DNA of 32,381 nt, from contig JAGRED010000270.1 in NCBI GenBank assembly GCA_020446725.1, forward strand, positions 1 to 32,381, read 5' to 3'. This DNA is from Parvularculaceae bacterium. Its GTDB lineage: Bacteria > Pseudomonadota > Alphaproteobacteria > Caulobacterales > Parvularculaceae. Position 1 is the first letter of the stretch. Every line of letters begins with the position of its first letter. A program made the translations under genes and the position numbers. Below are positions 8,717 through 17,413 of the stretch, one piece after another. The notes beneath the pieces were generated by a model, which worked only from the letters and a program-made list of their open reading frames with translations, made no database searches and was not told the DNA's origin.

Positions 8717-8751
8717 TGATTCGCGCCGGCCTGTCGGTTCCAGCTCGATTC
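8717..8751 (-). promoter_or_regulatory. Two GANTC sites upstream of chpT
   Basis: GATTC occurs at 8718-8722 and 8747-8751, in the 89 bases between ydbL and chpT. The first has the flanks T and G and so fits the yGAKTCG pattern reported for GcrA-activated promoters. No clear -35/-10 pair could be assigned. A methylation-sensitive promoter is inference. Confidence 0.35.
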
Positions 8752-8766
8752 CGGCAGGATTTTAAC

Positions 8767-9117
8767 TCAGGGCTGCCTCGCCCAGCTTCCGTCCGGCAAT
8801 TGCACGCATTCGCCGGAATCAGCATTTTCGACCAGCTTCTTGCCGGTCAGCGCCGCCGTATCCTCAATGGTCACGCCGTTTTTCGCCGCAAGATTCGCAT
8901 AAGCGGCTTTTCGCTGCTGGTTTGTTGATCGCACTTCGCGCCGAACGCCTTCGCTGGCGACAGCGCCGTCGACAACGCCGAGATAGCCGTCCGACTGCTC
9001 GCCGACGATGCAATCGGCTTTCGCATCTTCAATTGCAGCCGAAGCCGCGCCGGCGCCGGTGGATGCCGTAGCTGCAACGAATGTCGCAACCGATGCGGCG
9101 ATAACATTCTTCTTCAT
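8767..9117 (-). CDS. ydbL: YdbL-family (DUF1318) periplasmic protein
   Basis: A 116-residue protein with a clear signal peptide (MKKN, then a hydrophobic Ala/Val-rich stretch ending near GAASA at residue 26). The mature part carries the family pattern: an early GEQSDGYLGVV, a helix with VNQQRKAAYANLA-like spacing (here TNQQRKAAYANLA) and a C-terminal DGSWAR. It is the last gene of the ydbH-ynbE-ydbL set. In Escherichia coli, YdbH and YnbE form a bridge between the membranes that helps maintain lipid balance, and YdbL is a periplasmic accessory thought to affect their assembly. The gene starts 24 bases after ynbE, so co-transcription is likely. Confidence 0.88.
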   Translation of the reverse strand: MKKNVIAASVATFVAATASTGAGAASAAIEDAKADCIVGEQSDGYLGVVDGAVASEGVRREVRSTNQQRKAAYANLAAKNGVTIEDTAALTGKKLVENADSGECVQLPDGSWARQP

Positions 9118-9141
9118 GGACCCTGTCCCTTCTGGAAAGCC

Positions 9142-9333
9142 CTAGAAAATATCCGGGTTGTTAGCGATCAGATCTTCAATCTCTTTGTCCATCTTGATCA
9201 GCACTTCCTGCTTGATGTTCACATTGAGATTGATTTCGATCGGCTTATCCGGCGCTTCGACCTTAACAGTCGCACAGGCCGCGGCAGTGATAAACAGCAC
9301 TGCGACCTGCGCAAAGCCGGCGCCGCGCCGCAT
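9142..9333 (-). CDS. ynbE: YnbE-family outer-membrane lipoprotein
   Basis: A 63-residue lipoprotein. It opens with MRRG and a hydrophobic signal ending in FITAAAC, so Cys20 would be the lipidated residue; the lipobox has Ala rather than Leu at -3, which is slightly atypical. The mature part matches the YnbE core PIEINLNVNIKQEVLIKMDKE and ends in NNPDIF. In the family it sits in the outer membrane and its short beta strand stacks onto the C-terminal end of YdbH. The frame is open up to 9399, but GCGAGG six bases before the ATG at 9333 and the signal peptide geometry support the shorter form. Confidence 0.9.
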   Translation of the reverse strand: MRRGAGFAQVAVLFITAAACATVKVEAPDKPIEINLNVNIKQEVLIKMDKEIEDLIANNPDIF

Positions 9334-9456
9334 ATCGGTCCTCGCTTCAAGCATTCCCGCCCTCGCTTTCAAGAGAATCATCACCTTCGAATGTATCATA
9401 GGCCGGCGGCATGTCGAAATAGGGGCGCTGAACGCATCGACCGCCGCAAATTTTCC

Positions 9457-12273
9457 TCAATTTCGCCCTTCGATCGCTTCCGTCTCCCCTTGCCGCGCGC
9501 GCTCGATCTGAAGCTTTACGTCCGTTGACAGGATCGCCTGTTCGATGAGGCTCAAAAGCGGCGCATTGATGGTGATGCGGTACTTGACCGGGCTGTCCAC
9601 CCTTTGCGTCGCCTTGCCGGTTCTGACGGGGATATCGCTCCGCCCCTCAAACAGGATATTGAAGCCGATCGTGCCGTCGAGCGGACCGTCGAGGGTGGCG
9701 GACAGCTTGTCAAATCTCAATTCCCGGAGAACCTCGAAAGCAAGCGCGCTTTGCTCGTTGGATTGCGCCGCGGCGTTTGTCGCCTTGCCCTGATAGCGGA
9801 TGACGCCAGGCCCCTTGGACGAGACAATTCCATTGTTGATGCGCGCTTTGCCATCCTCGAAAGTCAGCGGCAAAACGCCTTCTATCGTTCCGTCGCCCGA
9901 CAGGCCTTCGACATTGATGTAGGCGAGCAGCCCGGAAAGGTCGACATTGTCAATCTGCATCGTCGTCTCCGACTGCCCGGCGATCGACATGCTGGAATCA
10001 TAGGCGCCGATCGTGCCGCCGAACCAAGGGAATTCGGCTTCGACAATCTGCAACGTATTGTCGCCCGGCAAGCTGAAACGCATGGCGCCGTTCTCAAGTT
10101 TCAACGCATCCAGGTCGATCTTTGCAATCGAAAGCGTCTGCTCTCCTGCGGTGGAAACCGGCGACAGGGAAGAAAAGACGAGATCGCCGGAGACGCCCTC
10201 GGTCCTCGTCACGGCGACGCCGGGCCCGCGAAACGACACGTTGTCGAGCTTGATCGCCGCGGCCGTTTCCAGATTGTTCGGCGACCAGGAGAATGTCGCC
10301 TTGCCTTCCGTTGACCCTGATGCGCCGGAAACAACCCCTTTGAGCGCCGGGATTAGGCGATCAGGCTGCAACCCGAAAGCGAACTCTATCAGGCCCGAAT
10401 CGAATACAGCCTCTCCAACTCCGGTCGCCGTATTGTGCGCGCCTTCGCCCCTTCCAAGCCGCGCGCCCCTCGGCGTTGACACGTTAAAATCAAATGTCGC
10501 CGCCTCACTGGCAAGTTGGGCGACGCCAGAGACCGAAACCGGCGCGACCATTTCGAGATCAGCGTTTTGTGCGACCTTCATGCTCGAAAGCGCCGCATTC
10601 GCACTCAGCCGTTCGCCAACAATATCAGCCGAAAATCTTCCCTTCGTTTCGGAGAGAACAAACGCGCTATTGAGAATGGCCCGTCCATCGGAGAGATCGC
10701 CGGCGATATGAGTCGTTTGCAGCGCCGGTTTGTAGGTCAGCTGAAAATCGACATGCGGCGGCGCGCCTTCGAAGACTGTCCGGCCAAGGCGGTAGAAAGC
10801 GCTTTTTGCGTCAAGCGCGCCCTCAATTTTGGTCAGCGGTTCTTCGTCCCAACTGATCGACACAAGCGGCGCATCTTCAGGACAGAATGACGCCGTCCGG
10901 ACGCTGGCCTGCATATCCTGGCCATCCATCAGGATTGAAGCGCGTTCAACGTGCGCGCAGACGCCTTCTTTCGGCGTCGCCGTCAATAATTTCTCGTTCA
11001 TATCAATTGTCAGAGAAAGCGCGCTTGCGGCGGGAGCGTCGCTAATGCGCAACCGACCTATCTGGGCGCCCGCCAGATAGGATACCGCATCGGCTTCCCC
11101 CACGAAGCGTCCCTTGTCATAGGCGCCTTCAAATTTGCCTTCGACGCCTTCAATCTTGGCGCCGGCCGCTTCGAGCCGTTCAAAAGACGCATTTCCATTG
11201 ATCAGCCAGGGGCCGCCGTCTTCCGACGATGCAGCGAACGTGCTTTCGCCTTTCGCTGCGCGAGCGTCAAAAAAGGCTGTGAAAGACGTTTCCTGCACGC
11301 CGCTCTTTCGTTGATATAAGGAAGCGCCGCTTTGTCTGAGGATCAACAGATCGCCTTGGTCCGCTTTCAACGCCAGCTCGTTGCCGACGAGGGACAGCGA
11401 AAAGGCGCCGCCTGAAAATTCAGCCCGAAACGAGCCGCCGACGTCAATTTGACCGATGCCGGCGCTCCCGGAGGCGAGCGGCGCCAAGGCCGGCGCCGCC
11501 GCCGTCTCGATCGTCGACGAGCGGAGAACAACTTCGACGGCGCCGCTGAGTTCGCGCACGCCCTCGCCCAGAAATGATCGCCAGGACGCAAGACTTCCCG
11601 AAACATCCGATGCGAGATCATCGATCGCGCCAATGGGCGTTGCGACGCTTCCCTTGACGGCGCCGCCCAATTCGATAGCGCCGTCGGGCTTGAGCTGAAA
11701 ATTCAGAACGCCGCTCGCATCATGCAGCGACGCTGTCGAAAAGCCTGCGCTGTCAGAGGTGAATGACAGATCGAAACCGCCCCCTCGGGCGGCATCAAAT
11801 TCACCCGACAAATCGAACAATGCAGGGCCTTTCGGCGTCAGCGTCACGATATCAAGCTGCGTTATGACGATGTGTGCGAAAGGGAGCGGCCCAGAACTAG
11901 CGTCCGGGTCACGGTTCCATCCCGCAATTTCTACGGTCCCGTCTTCATTTGCCGAAATGCTGACGCGCCCGTGTTCAATCGCAACCGAGGTGAATTTCCC
12001 ATGCAGAATGAGCGCGACCGGATCATACTCAAGAGTGACGCCTTCAAGCGCGAGGTCGGTCCGAGACGCATCGCCGCCCGCCCTCAATTCGCCAAGCGTC
12101 AGGCGCGATAATCCGACATCAACGACTTTTACGCTGGGGCGATCAAGGCGTTGGCGGACCAAAACCTGCTCGACGGCGGCTTCGGCTATCGGTTTGCGCA
12201 ATACATAAAGCGCCGCTCCAGTCAGAATGAGCACGACCGCAACGCCGATGATCAAGCGGGCGACAATCCGCAT
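9457..12273 (-). CDS. ydbH: YdbH-family AsmA-like intermembrane lipid transport protein
   Basis: A 938-residue protein anchored by one N-terminal membrane segment (MRIVARLIIGVAVVLILTG) with a long beta-rich periplasmic part. The C-terminal third has the YdbH-type pattern GEQTLSIAKIDLDALKLENG, FPWFGGTIGAYD and INVEGLSGDGTIEGVLPLTF. With YnbE it is thought to form a hydrophobic channel that carries phospholipids to the outer membrane, in partial redundancy with TamB and YhdP. It is slightly longer than E. coli YdbH (879). TAGGAG seven bases before the ATG at 12273 fixes the start, although the frame is open to 12306. The ynbE start lies 123 bases downstream, which is wide for this operon. Confidence 0.88.
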   Translation of the reverse strand: MRIVARLIIGVAVVLILTGAALYVLRKPIAEAAVEQVLVRQRLDRPSVKVVDVGLSRLTLGELRAGGDASRTDLALEGVTLEYDPVALILHGKFTSVAIEHGRVSISANEDGTVEIAGWNRDPDASSGPLPFAHIVITQLDIVTLTPKGPALFDLSGEFDAARGGGFDLSFTSDSAGFSTASLHDASGVLNFQLKPDGAIELGGAVKGSVATPIGAIDDLASDVSGSLASWRSFLGEGVRELSGAVEVVLRSSTIETAAAPALAPLASGSAGIGQIDVGGSFRAEFSGGAFSLSLVGNELALKADQGDLLILRQSGASLYQRKSGVQETSFTAFFDARAAKGESTFAASSEDGGPWLINGNASFERLEAAGAKIEGVEGKFEGAYDKGRFVGEADAVSYLAGAQIGRLRISDAPAASALSLTIDMNEKLLTATPKEGVCAHVERASILMDGQDMQASVRTASFCPEDAPLVSISWDEEPLTKIEGALDAKSAFYRLGRTVFEGAPPHVDFQLTYKPALQTTHIAGDLSDGRAILNSAFVLSETKGRFSADIVGERLSANAALSSMKVAQNADLEMVAPVSVSGVAQLASEAATFDFNVSTPRGARLGRGEGAHNTATGVGEAVFDSGLIEFAFGLQPDRLIPALKGVVSGASGSTEGKATFSWSPNNLETAAAIKLDNVSFRGPGVAVTRTEGVSGDLVFSSLSPVSTAGEQTLSIAKIDLDALKLENGAMRFSLPGDNTLQIVEAEFPWFGGTIGAYDSSMSIAGQSETTMQIDNVDLSGLLAYINVEGLSGDGTIEGVLPLTFEDGKARINNGIVSSKGPGVIRYQGKATNAAAQSNEQSALAFEVLRELRFDKLSATLDGPLDGTIGFNILFEGRSDIPVRTGKATQRVDSPVKYRITINAPLLSLIEQAILSTDVKLQIERARQGETEAIEGRN

Positions 12274-12456
12274 CCGGCAGCTCCTACGCGAAACAACGAT
12301 CCCCATGGGCTCGCTCCCGCCCCGGCCGCGACGCCCGACGCCTTATGAAACCCCTTATAGAATGGCGAAAATTGCCTGAAAAAGCGAGGCTTGGACTTAA
12401 AACCGCCCGCCGATATTGCGAATGGGGTCAAACCATTGACTTCGCGCCCAGCGCAA

Positions 12457-14190
12457 ATGAGAGATACGCGGCCTAGAATGCGCCAATTGCACGACAATCG
12501 CCGAGTCGCCGGCGCGCCGACCGAAGGTGCGGCGCAGCGTGCGCCGCTTGCCGCGGCCGCGGCGCTCGGCGTTCTCGCCGGCGGCGCAGCGTTTCTCGCC
12601 TACGCCATGAGCCGGCCGACCGACACGCCGACGGCGAGCCGCGCCGCGCCGATCGTCATCGCCTCGCCTGCGCCGGAGAAAAAGCTTGATCAGCCTGCGC
12701 GCATATCGAAACCGATTGCGCCTGCCGCCGCCCCGGCAGTCGAGCCGCCTGATGAAATGCAAACGACTCCGGCATCAGGCGATGAGCTCGCCGCCTTCGG
12801 CGGTCCCTTGCGCATCAAGCCTTCACGAGACGTCGCAACGGGCGAAATGTCAGCGCCTCCGACCGCAGTCATGACCCTCGCCTCCCCCTTCATTGCTCAG
12901 GTTGAGGATCGTCCGGCGCCTTTCTATTTCGAAGCTGACCTCAGAAACGACAATTCACAGGGGTCGTACGCCGAAACAATCTCCGACGGAGATTTGCCTG
13001 ATGCTCCTCACGAGCGGCTTATCGCGCTCGCAAAAGGCGAAACATTCGTCGATGCCCTGGCGCGCGCCGGCATTCGCGCAGAAGACAGAAACGCCGCCGC
13101 ATACGCGCTCGGCAAGCTCTTCAATATGCGCCGCCTTCGTCCCTCTCATGAGTTCATTTTGACGCTCGTCCAGCCTCATCAAACCTTTTTTCAGTCCGTT
13201 TCGTCAGCGGATACGCCAGCATCCTACCTGTTGTCGCTCGAATTTCGCGTTGACGCCGAAAATCGCATCACGCTTACGCGCACGACCGACGGAAGTTATT
13301 CTGCGGATGCTTCCGTAGCGCCGCTGACGACACGCATTGCGGCAATTCAGGGCAGGATCGACGGCAGCCTTTATCTTTCGGCCAAGCGGCAGGGCGCGCC
13401 TGATGAGGTCATTGCCGGGCTGGCGCAGATATTCGCCTATGATGTCGATTTCCAGCGCGAGATATTCGGCGGTGATGAGTTCGAAGCGATCTTCGAGGTC
13501 CGCTATGACGACGCCGGAAATCTGGTCGGCGGAGGCGACATTCTTTTCGGTCGCCTGAAATGGCGAGGCCGCCAGAAAGAAAAAGGATATTATCGCTTCG
13601 AAACCGCAGAGGGCCGCGCCGCGCCAGACTATTTCGATGAAAAAGGCGAAAGCGCAAGGCGGCTGCTGATGAAGACGCCTATTGACGGGGCGCGTCTTTC
13701 GTCCGGTTTCGGCACGCGTAAACATCCGATTCTCGGCTATGCGAAAGCTCACAAGGGCGTTGATTTCGCCGCCGCGCGCGGAACGCCGATTATGGCCGCC
13801 GGCGACGGCGTGATCGAACGCGCCGGGCCATACGGATCATTCGGCAATTATGTCCGCATTCGGCACGCACAGGGCTACAAGACAGCCTATGCGCATATGA
13901 ACGCCATAAAAAAAGGCGTGCGCACAGGCGTGCGCGTTCGCCAGGGCGATGTCATTGGTTATGTCGGCACAACCGGACGATCGACAGGTCCCCATCTCCA
14001 TTACGAGGTTCACCTGCGGGACAAACCCGTCAATCCGCAGAGCCTGAAAATCGCTACAGGCTATGAGCTGCAGGGCGCTGATCTGACACGATTTCGCAGC
14101 AAACGGGATGAAATTGACATGCTCAGACAAGGCGTAAATGCAGAGCATGCGCGATTGCTGGCCGACAAGAGCGAGAATGACTCGCTCTGA
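12457..14190 (+). CDS. Membrane-anchored M23 peptidase (MepM/Csd3-like)
   Basis: A 577-residue protein with one membrane segment at about residues 29-50, a Pro/Ala-rich linker, an OapA/Csd3-type domain (HERLIALAKGETFVDALARAG; about residues 185-280), a second barrel domain, and a C-terminal LytM/M23 zinc domain. The zinc ligands are His432 and Asp436 in HKGVDF, and His515 in HLHYEV, with His513 as catalytic residue. All are present, so it should be an active peptidoglycan endopeptidase, cutting cross-links in the periplasm. The frame is open from a TTG at 12391; ATG at 12457 or 12478 is more plausible because the membrane segment follows, but no strong ribosome binding site decides. It is divergent from ydbH. 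Confidence 0.9.
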   Translation: MRDTRPRMRQLHDNRRVAGAPTEGAAQRAPLAAAAALGVLAGGAAFLAYAMSRPTDTPTASRAAPIVIASPAPEKKLDQPARISKPIAPAAAPAVEPPDEMQTTPASGDELAAFGGPLRIKPSRDVATGEMSAPPTAVMTLASPFIAQVEDRPAPFYFEADLRNDNSQGSYAETISDGDLPDAPHERLIALAKGETFVDALARAGIRAEDRNAAAYALGKLFNMRRLRPSHEFILTLVQPHQTFFQSVSSADTPASYLLSLEFRVDAENRITLTRTTDGSYSADASVAPLTTRIAAIQGRIDGSLYLSAKRQGAPDEVIAGLAQIFAYDVDFQREIFGGDEFEAIFEVRYDDAGNLVGGGDILFGRLKWRGRQKEKGYYRFETAEGRAAPDYFDEKGESARRLLMKTPIDGARLSSGFGTRKHPILGYAKAHKGVDFAAARGTPIMAAGDGVIERAGPYGSFGNYVRIRHAQGYKTAYAHMNAIKKGVRTGVRVRQGDVIGYVGTTGRSTGPHLHYEVHLRDKPVNPQSLKIATGYELQGADLTRFRSKRDEIDMLRQGVNAEHARLLADKSENDSL

Positions 14191-14223
14191 TCAGGGCAGA
14201 AGCGGCGGCGCTGTCGGAGAGCT

Positions 14224-16266
14224 TTACGCCGCGTTCCCCGATGAGGCGCCGTCAACCGAGATTTTGCGGCGCAGATCCTGTGCGAACAGCGTGCGCGTGA
14301 AACGCCCAAGGCCCTGGGGGTGCTCCCCAAACGTCGCAATGCGCGACAAAATAAGCGACCGGGTCGTCGGATCCACCGCCGTCGGGAATGACTGTTTCGA
14401 CGCCAGACGATAGTCCGCAAGCGGACGCGCGAAGTCGTCCTTGCGCCATGACGCGATATCATATTGCGACCACCACTCCGGCGTCTCGTCAACCGACTGC
14501 GCGAAAGGCACATGAAGCATGATCGAGCGGTAATAGTCGATAACGGCAGCAAGCATGTCATTGGCGCCGGGGTGCGCATCATCGTCAATCAGCGACTCAA
14601 TCGTCGATTGCAGAAAATCGAGCGCTTCATGCAGGATAATGAAGCGGCCGATCATCGAATATTTGCTGAGCAGGTTGCCGCCGAGCTCACCCTTGACGAG
14701 CAGGTCATAATTCTTGACCGCCCAGGCGACGCATTCATCACGCGTCGAAAACAGCTCCGCTTCATTCTCAGCGACATAGTCCGCTATCGCCTTCTGGAAC
14801 GGCGCAGGCGCTTCCTTCAGCCGCTTCTGCATGCGCTCGATGACCTGAAATGGCCTGAATCCCAATTCCCGCGCGAGACGGAAAGCCTCGCCGAAATTGT
14901 CTTCATAATAATAGATCGTCAGCAGCAGGTGGAAGACGCGCGTTTCCAGATATTCATCGAACGTAAAGTCAGGCGTCTCGACAACCATTTCTTCGGTCTC
15001 AATGACGCTTTCATCCGCATACTCGCCGATGCAACGCGCGACGATACGATGGCGGGTCTTGAAGCCGAACTTTGCACGCTGGTCGGGGTCTGACAGCGGC
15101 GCGCCGTGAAGCAGCATCAGCTGGTGCGCCGAAATGCGGCTTACGCCGGTCTCGATAAGGCGGTCGACCGCCTCCATGAATGACAGCTTCGTTTCGCCAG
15201 GCATGCAAAGGATGAGTTCGCCGTAAGACTGCATGCCCTGACGATGCAGCTCTTCCTGAATCTCCGCGTAGGTGTCGAGACTGATATTCTGCCGCTGAAT
15301 ATTCTTGAGGACTGTCGGGTTCAAGGACTGCACCGCAGACGTCATCGGAAGCCGGCCGCGGGCCTTTTTCATGACGCGGATGATACGTTCGCCCTTGTTC
15401 TTGCCCGTTGTCGTCCGGATGTATTTCGGCCAATCATGCTTGTCCATCAAATGGCCAAGATAATCGGCGACTTCTTCGTCCTCTTCATACATGCCGAAAT
15501 TGTCGTCAGCGAAACAAAGCGGTCCCTCCGGCTGAATCCGCGCGACGATATAGTCAAGATCCGCTTTGATGTTTTCGAATGAGTGGCGAAACGCTTTTGA
15601 ATTCGAACGCGGAGACGAATTGCAGAACTGGCATGTAAAAGGGCACCCGCGCGCAATCTGCATCAGCGCGAAATAGCCAGTGTTGAAGAACTTATCCATC
15701 AACCCGGTCGTATAGGGAGATGGAATCTCATCGAGGTCGCGTATGCGCTGCACTTCCGCGCCGATGACAAACTCGCCTGATTTCGGATCGATCCACTGAT
15801 TTCCGTCGACAGGTTCGGTCAGCAATCCCTCAGTCGATCCGCCGACATCGGCGTAACGCTGAATGAGATTGAGGAAAGCGATTTCGCTTTCATAGGTCGG
15901 CCCGCGCACATGCGCATCGATTTCCGGCATCGTGCGCATCCATTCTTCCTGCTCGCCGCGCGTCAGCGGAAAATTCGGGCCGCCCATCAACGTCAACGAC
16001 TGCGGCCGCCGACGTTTCAAATATCGCGCAAATGCAAGAGCCAGACGGTGGTTCCAGGAATAGCTCGACAGGCCGAGGACATCCGGCGCCGCCTTATCGA
16101 TTGCTTCTTTCAGTTCCTGAGGTTCGCGGAATATCTCGAACTGCAAAGGCGATTTTGATGTCGCATTCGCCTTGGCGTATGCGGCGAGATTCGCCACGCC
16201 GAGCGGATAAACATCCGACGTCTTCGTAATTAGGTTATGACCAAGGTCCGCTAGATAAACGCGCAC
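14224..16266 (-). CDS. B12-binding-domain radical SAM protein, function unknown
   Basis: A 680-residue protein. The N-terminal 120 residues form a cobalamin-binding-like fold (VLGLSSYSWNHRLALAFARYL, MGGPNFP) and lack an obvious DxHxxG motif. The radical SAM cluster CPFTCQFC follows with Cys208, Cys212 and Cys215, then a barrel with RTTTGKNKG and GELILCMPGET. The last 250 residues are helical and unlike common families. The overall type resembles class B radical SAM enzymes that methylate or rearrange unreactive carbons, but the substrate is unknown. It starts with GTG at 16266, with GAGGGG four bases before it. It is the last of a same-strand run from clpB, 118 bases after the M14-like gene, and has a CtrA-type box close upstream, so it probably has its own promoter. 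Confidence 0.85.
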   Translation of the reverse strand: MRVYLADLGHNLITKTSDVYPLGVANLAAYAKANATSKSPLQFEIFREPQELKEAIDKAAPDVLGLSSYSWNHRLALAFARYLKRRRPQSLTLMGGPNFPLTRGEQEEWMRTMPEIDAHVRGPTYESEIAFLNLIQRYADVGGSTEGLLTEPVDGNQWIDPKSGEFVIGAEVQRIRDLDEIPSPYTTGLMDKFFNTGYFALMQIARGCPFTCQFCNSSPRSNSKAFRHSFENIKADLDYIVARIQPEGPLCFADDNFGMYEEDEEVADYLGHLMDKHDWPKYIRTTTGKNKGERIIRVMKKARGRLPMTSAVQSLNPTVLKNIQRQNISLDTYAEIQEELHRQGMQSYGELILCMPGETKLSFMEAVDRLIETGVSRISAHQLMLLHGAPLSDPDQRAKFGFKTRHRIVARCIGEYADESVIETEEMVVETPDFTFDEYLETRVFHLLLTIYYYEDNFGEAFRLARELGFRPFQVIERMQKRLKEAPAPFQKAIADYVAENEAELFSTRDECVAWAVKNYDLLVKGELGGNLLSKYSMIGRFIILHEALDFLQSTIESLIDDDAHPGANDMLAAVIDYYRSIMLHVPFAQSVDETPEWWSQYDIASWRKDDFARPLADYRLASKQSFPTAVDPTTRSLILSRIATFGEHPQGLGRFTRTLFAQDLRRKISVDGASSGNAA

Positions 16267-16280
16267 GATCCCCTCGCAAT

Positions 16281-16295
16281 TTAATGAGACATTAA
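16281..16295 (-). promoter_or_regulatory. CtrA-type box (TTAA-N7-TTAA)
   Basis: TTAATGAGACATTAA matches the full CtrA consensus and, in my reading, is the only perfect copy in the window. It lies 15 bases before the GTG start of the B12 radical SAM gene. Nearby are two GAACGT copies at 16301 and 16315. Position that close to a start would suit repression or a very short leader. Binding is inference. Confidence 0.45.
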
Positions 16296-16384
16296 ACCAT
16301 GAACGTCGTTAACAGAACGTTCCTATGCCGGCTCGCGCTTGCATTTGGCGGCGTCGTCCCCTGCCCGCAGCCGTTTTGCGCCGA

Positions 16385-17413
16385 TCAACCCTCAGCGCCG
16401 AGGGTGATTCCTTCCATGAGATAGCCAAGGCAGTCAAGCCGCGCATTATCGCGGTCCGTCGACAGCATCGACGGCGTCGCCGGCGCGATGAGACGGGTCT
16501 CGCCGGCCTCCTGACGGAAGAACTTATCCGTCATATCCGAGCCGTCCTCGCCGATCACCCGAAGCGGCGACTTGCGCTTGCCTGACCGCGCCCATACAGC
16601 CTCGGTTCCGATTGGCCGGAAATTCCAGGTCTCAATCCCCGGCTCGATCATGATGTCAGCATCAGCGCCGTCAAAACTGAACGTCGACCCGTCCTCCAGC
16701 ATAATCCGGCCGAGCGTGTGATAGAGTTTTAGGGCGCGCACGGCCTGAAAGTCCTGCCTCAACGCATCAATCCGCAACGACTTCTCGACCAGTTCGAGCG
16801 CAGTCTCATAGCCCGCCGGGTCTCCGGAACGACCGCATTCGACCGCAATTGACGGCGAAAACGCTGAACAGGCGACCGAAAGCGCGCTCGGGGGATTGGT
16901 GTAATAGACGGCGAGGTCTGTAAAAATCGATGCAAGATGAAGGTGCTGCGGCTCCAGCCGGCTGACGCAACTATATAAAGGATTGCGCCCGGTATTGTTG
17001 TGGATGTCGATTACGGCGAATGGCCCAACGGAACGAAATATGCTCAACGTCTCGGCTGCAAGCGCATGTATCGGCTGATCGCCGCCCGACCAGATCCGGT
17101 TAAAGTCCGGCTGGCCGGGAAGATAGCGTTTCCCAGCCGCTGACGCCGGGATGTTCCCGACAAAAAGCATGATCGCCCGCTCAAGCGGCCGTCCGCGCGC
17201 CCTTGCAATTAGCGCACGCGCGACATCCCAGCTTGTTGTTTCATTACCGTGCAGCAGAACGGAGACGACGAGCGGCGGCGTTTGCTCACCGCGAAGATGT
17301 ATCAGCGACGGCCCATCCAGGATTGTCCCAAGATTTATCGCTGAAACATCTTCCAGACCGTATGGCGGCGTATCGAATATCGAAAGGCGCATGACGTTAG
17401 ACGGTCCACTCAT
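16385..17413 (-). CDS. M14/AstE-like zinc hydrolase (succinylglutamate desuccinylase/aspartoacylase family)
   Basis: A 342-residue zinc-dependent hydrolase that would cut an amide bond on a small acylated amino acid or peptide. The zinc ligands are His55 and Glu58 in LLHGNETT and His138 in DIHNNTGRN; Glu192 in AVECGRSG is the likely catalytic base. The FNRIW motif at residues 104-108 matches the substrate-binding Asn-Arg region. A small C-terminal beta domain follows, as in AstE. The start overlaps the end of the GCS2 ligase gene by 17 bases, so the two are translationally coupled; an ATG seven codons in would remove the overlap. A ligase and a hydrolase for similar amide bonds side by side suggest one pathway. 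The arginine-degradation ast genes are absent nearby. Confidence 0.8.
   Translation of the reverse strand: MSGPSNVMRLSIFDTPPYGLEDVSAINLGTILDGPSLIHLRGEQTPPLVVSVLLHGNETTSWDVARALIARARGRPLERAIMLFVGNIPASAAGKRYLPGQPDFNRIWSGGDQPIHALAAETLSIFRSVGPFAVIDIHNNTGRNPLYSCVSRLEPQHLHLASIFTDLAVYYTNPPSALSVACSAFSPSIAVECGRSGDPAGYETALELVEKSLRIDALRQDFQAVRALKLYHTLGRIMLEDGSTFSFDGADADIMIEPGIETWNFRPIGTEAVWARSGKRKSPLRVIGEDGSDMTDKFFRQEAGETRLIAPATPSMLSTDRDNARLDCLGYLMEGITLGAEG

Noticed and set aside
9604-10711. Two long plus-strand open frames opposite ydbH
   Set aside because: Shadows of ydbH; composition follows the complementary codons and no family is recognised.
14464-15093. 209-residue plus-strand open frame opposite the B12 radical SAM gene
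   Set aside because: Antisense shadow of a well-supported gene; no motif seen.
16301-16322. GAAC repeats resembling the alphaproteobacterial LexA box
   Set aside because: Spacing between GAAC halves is ten bases, not the seven of GAAC-N7-GAAC.
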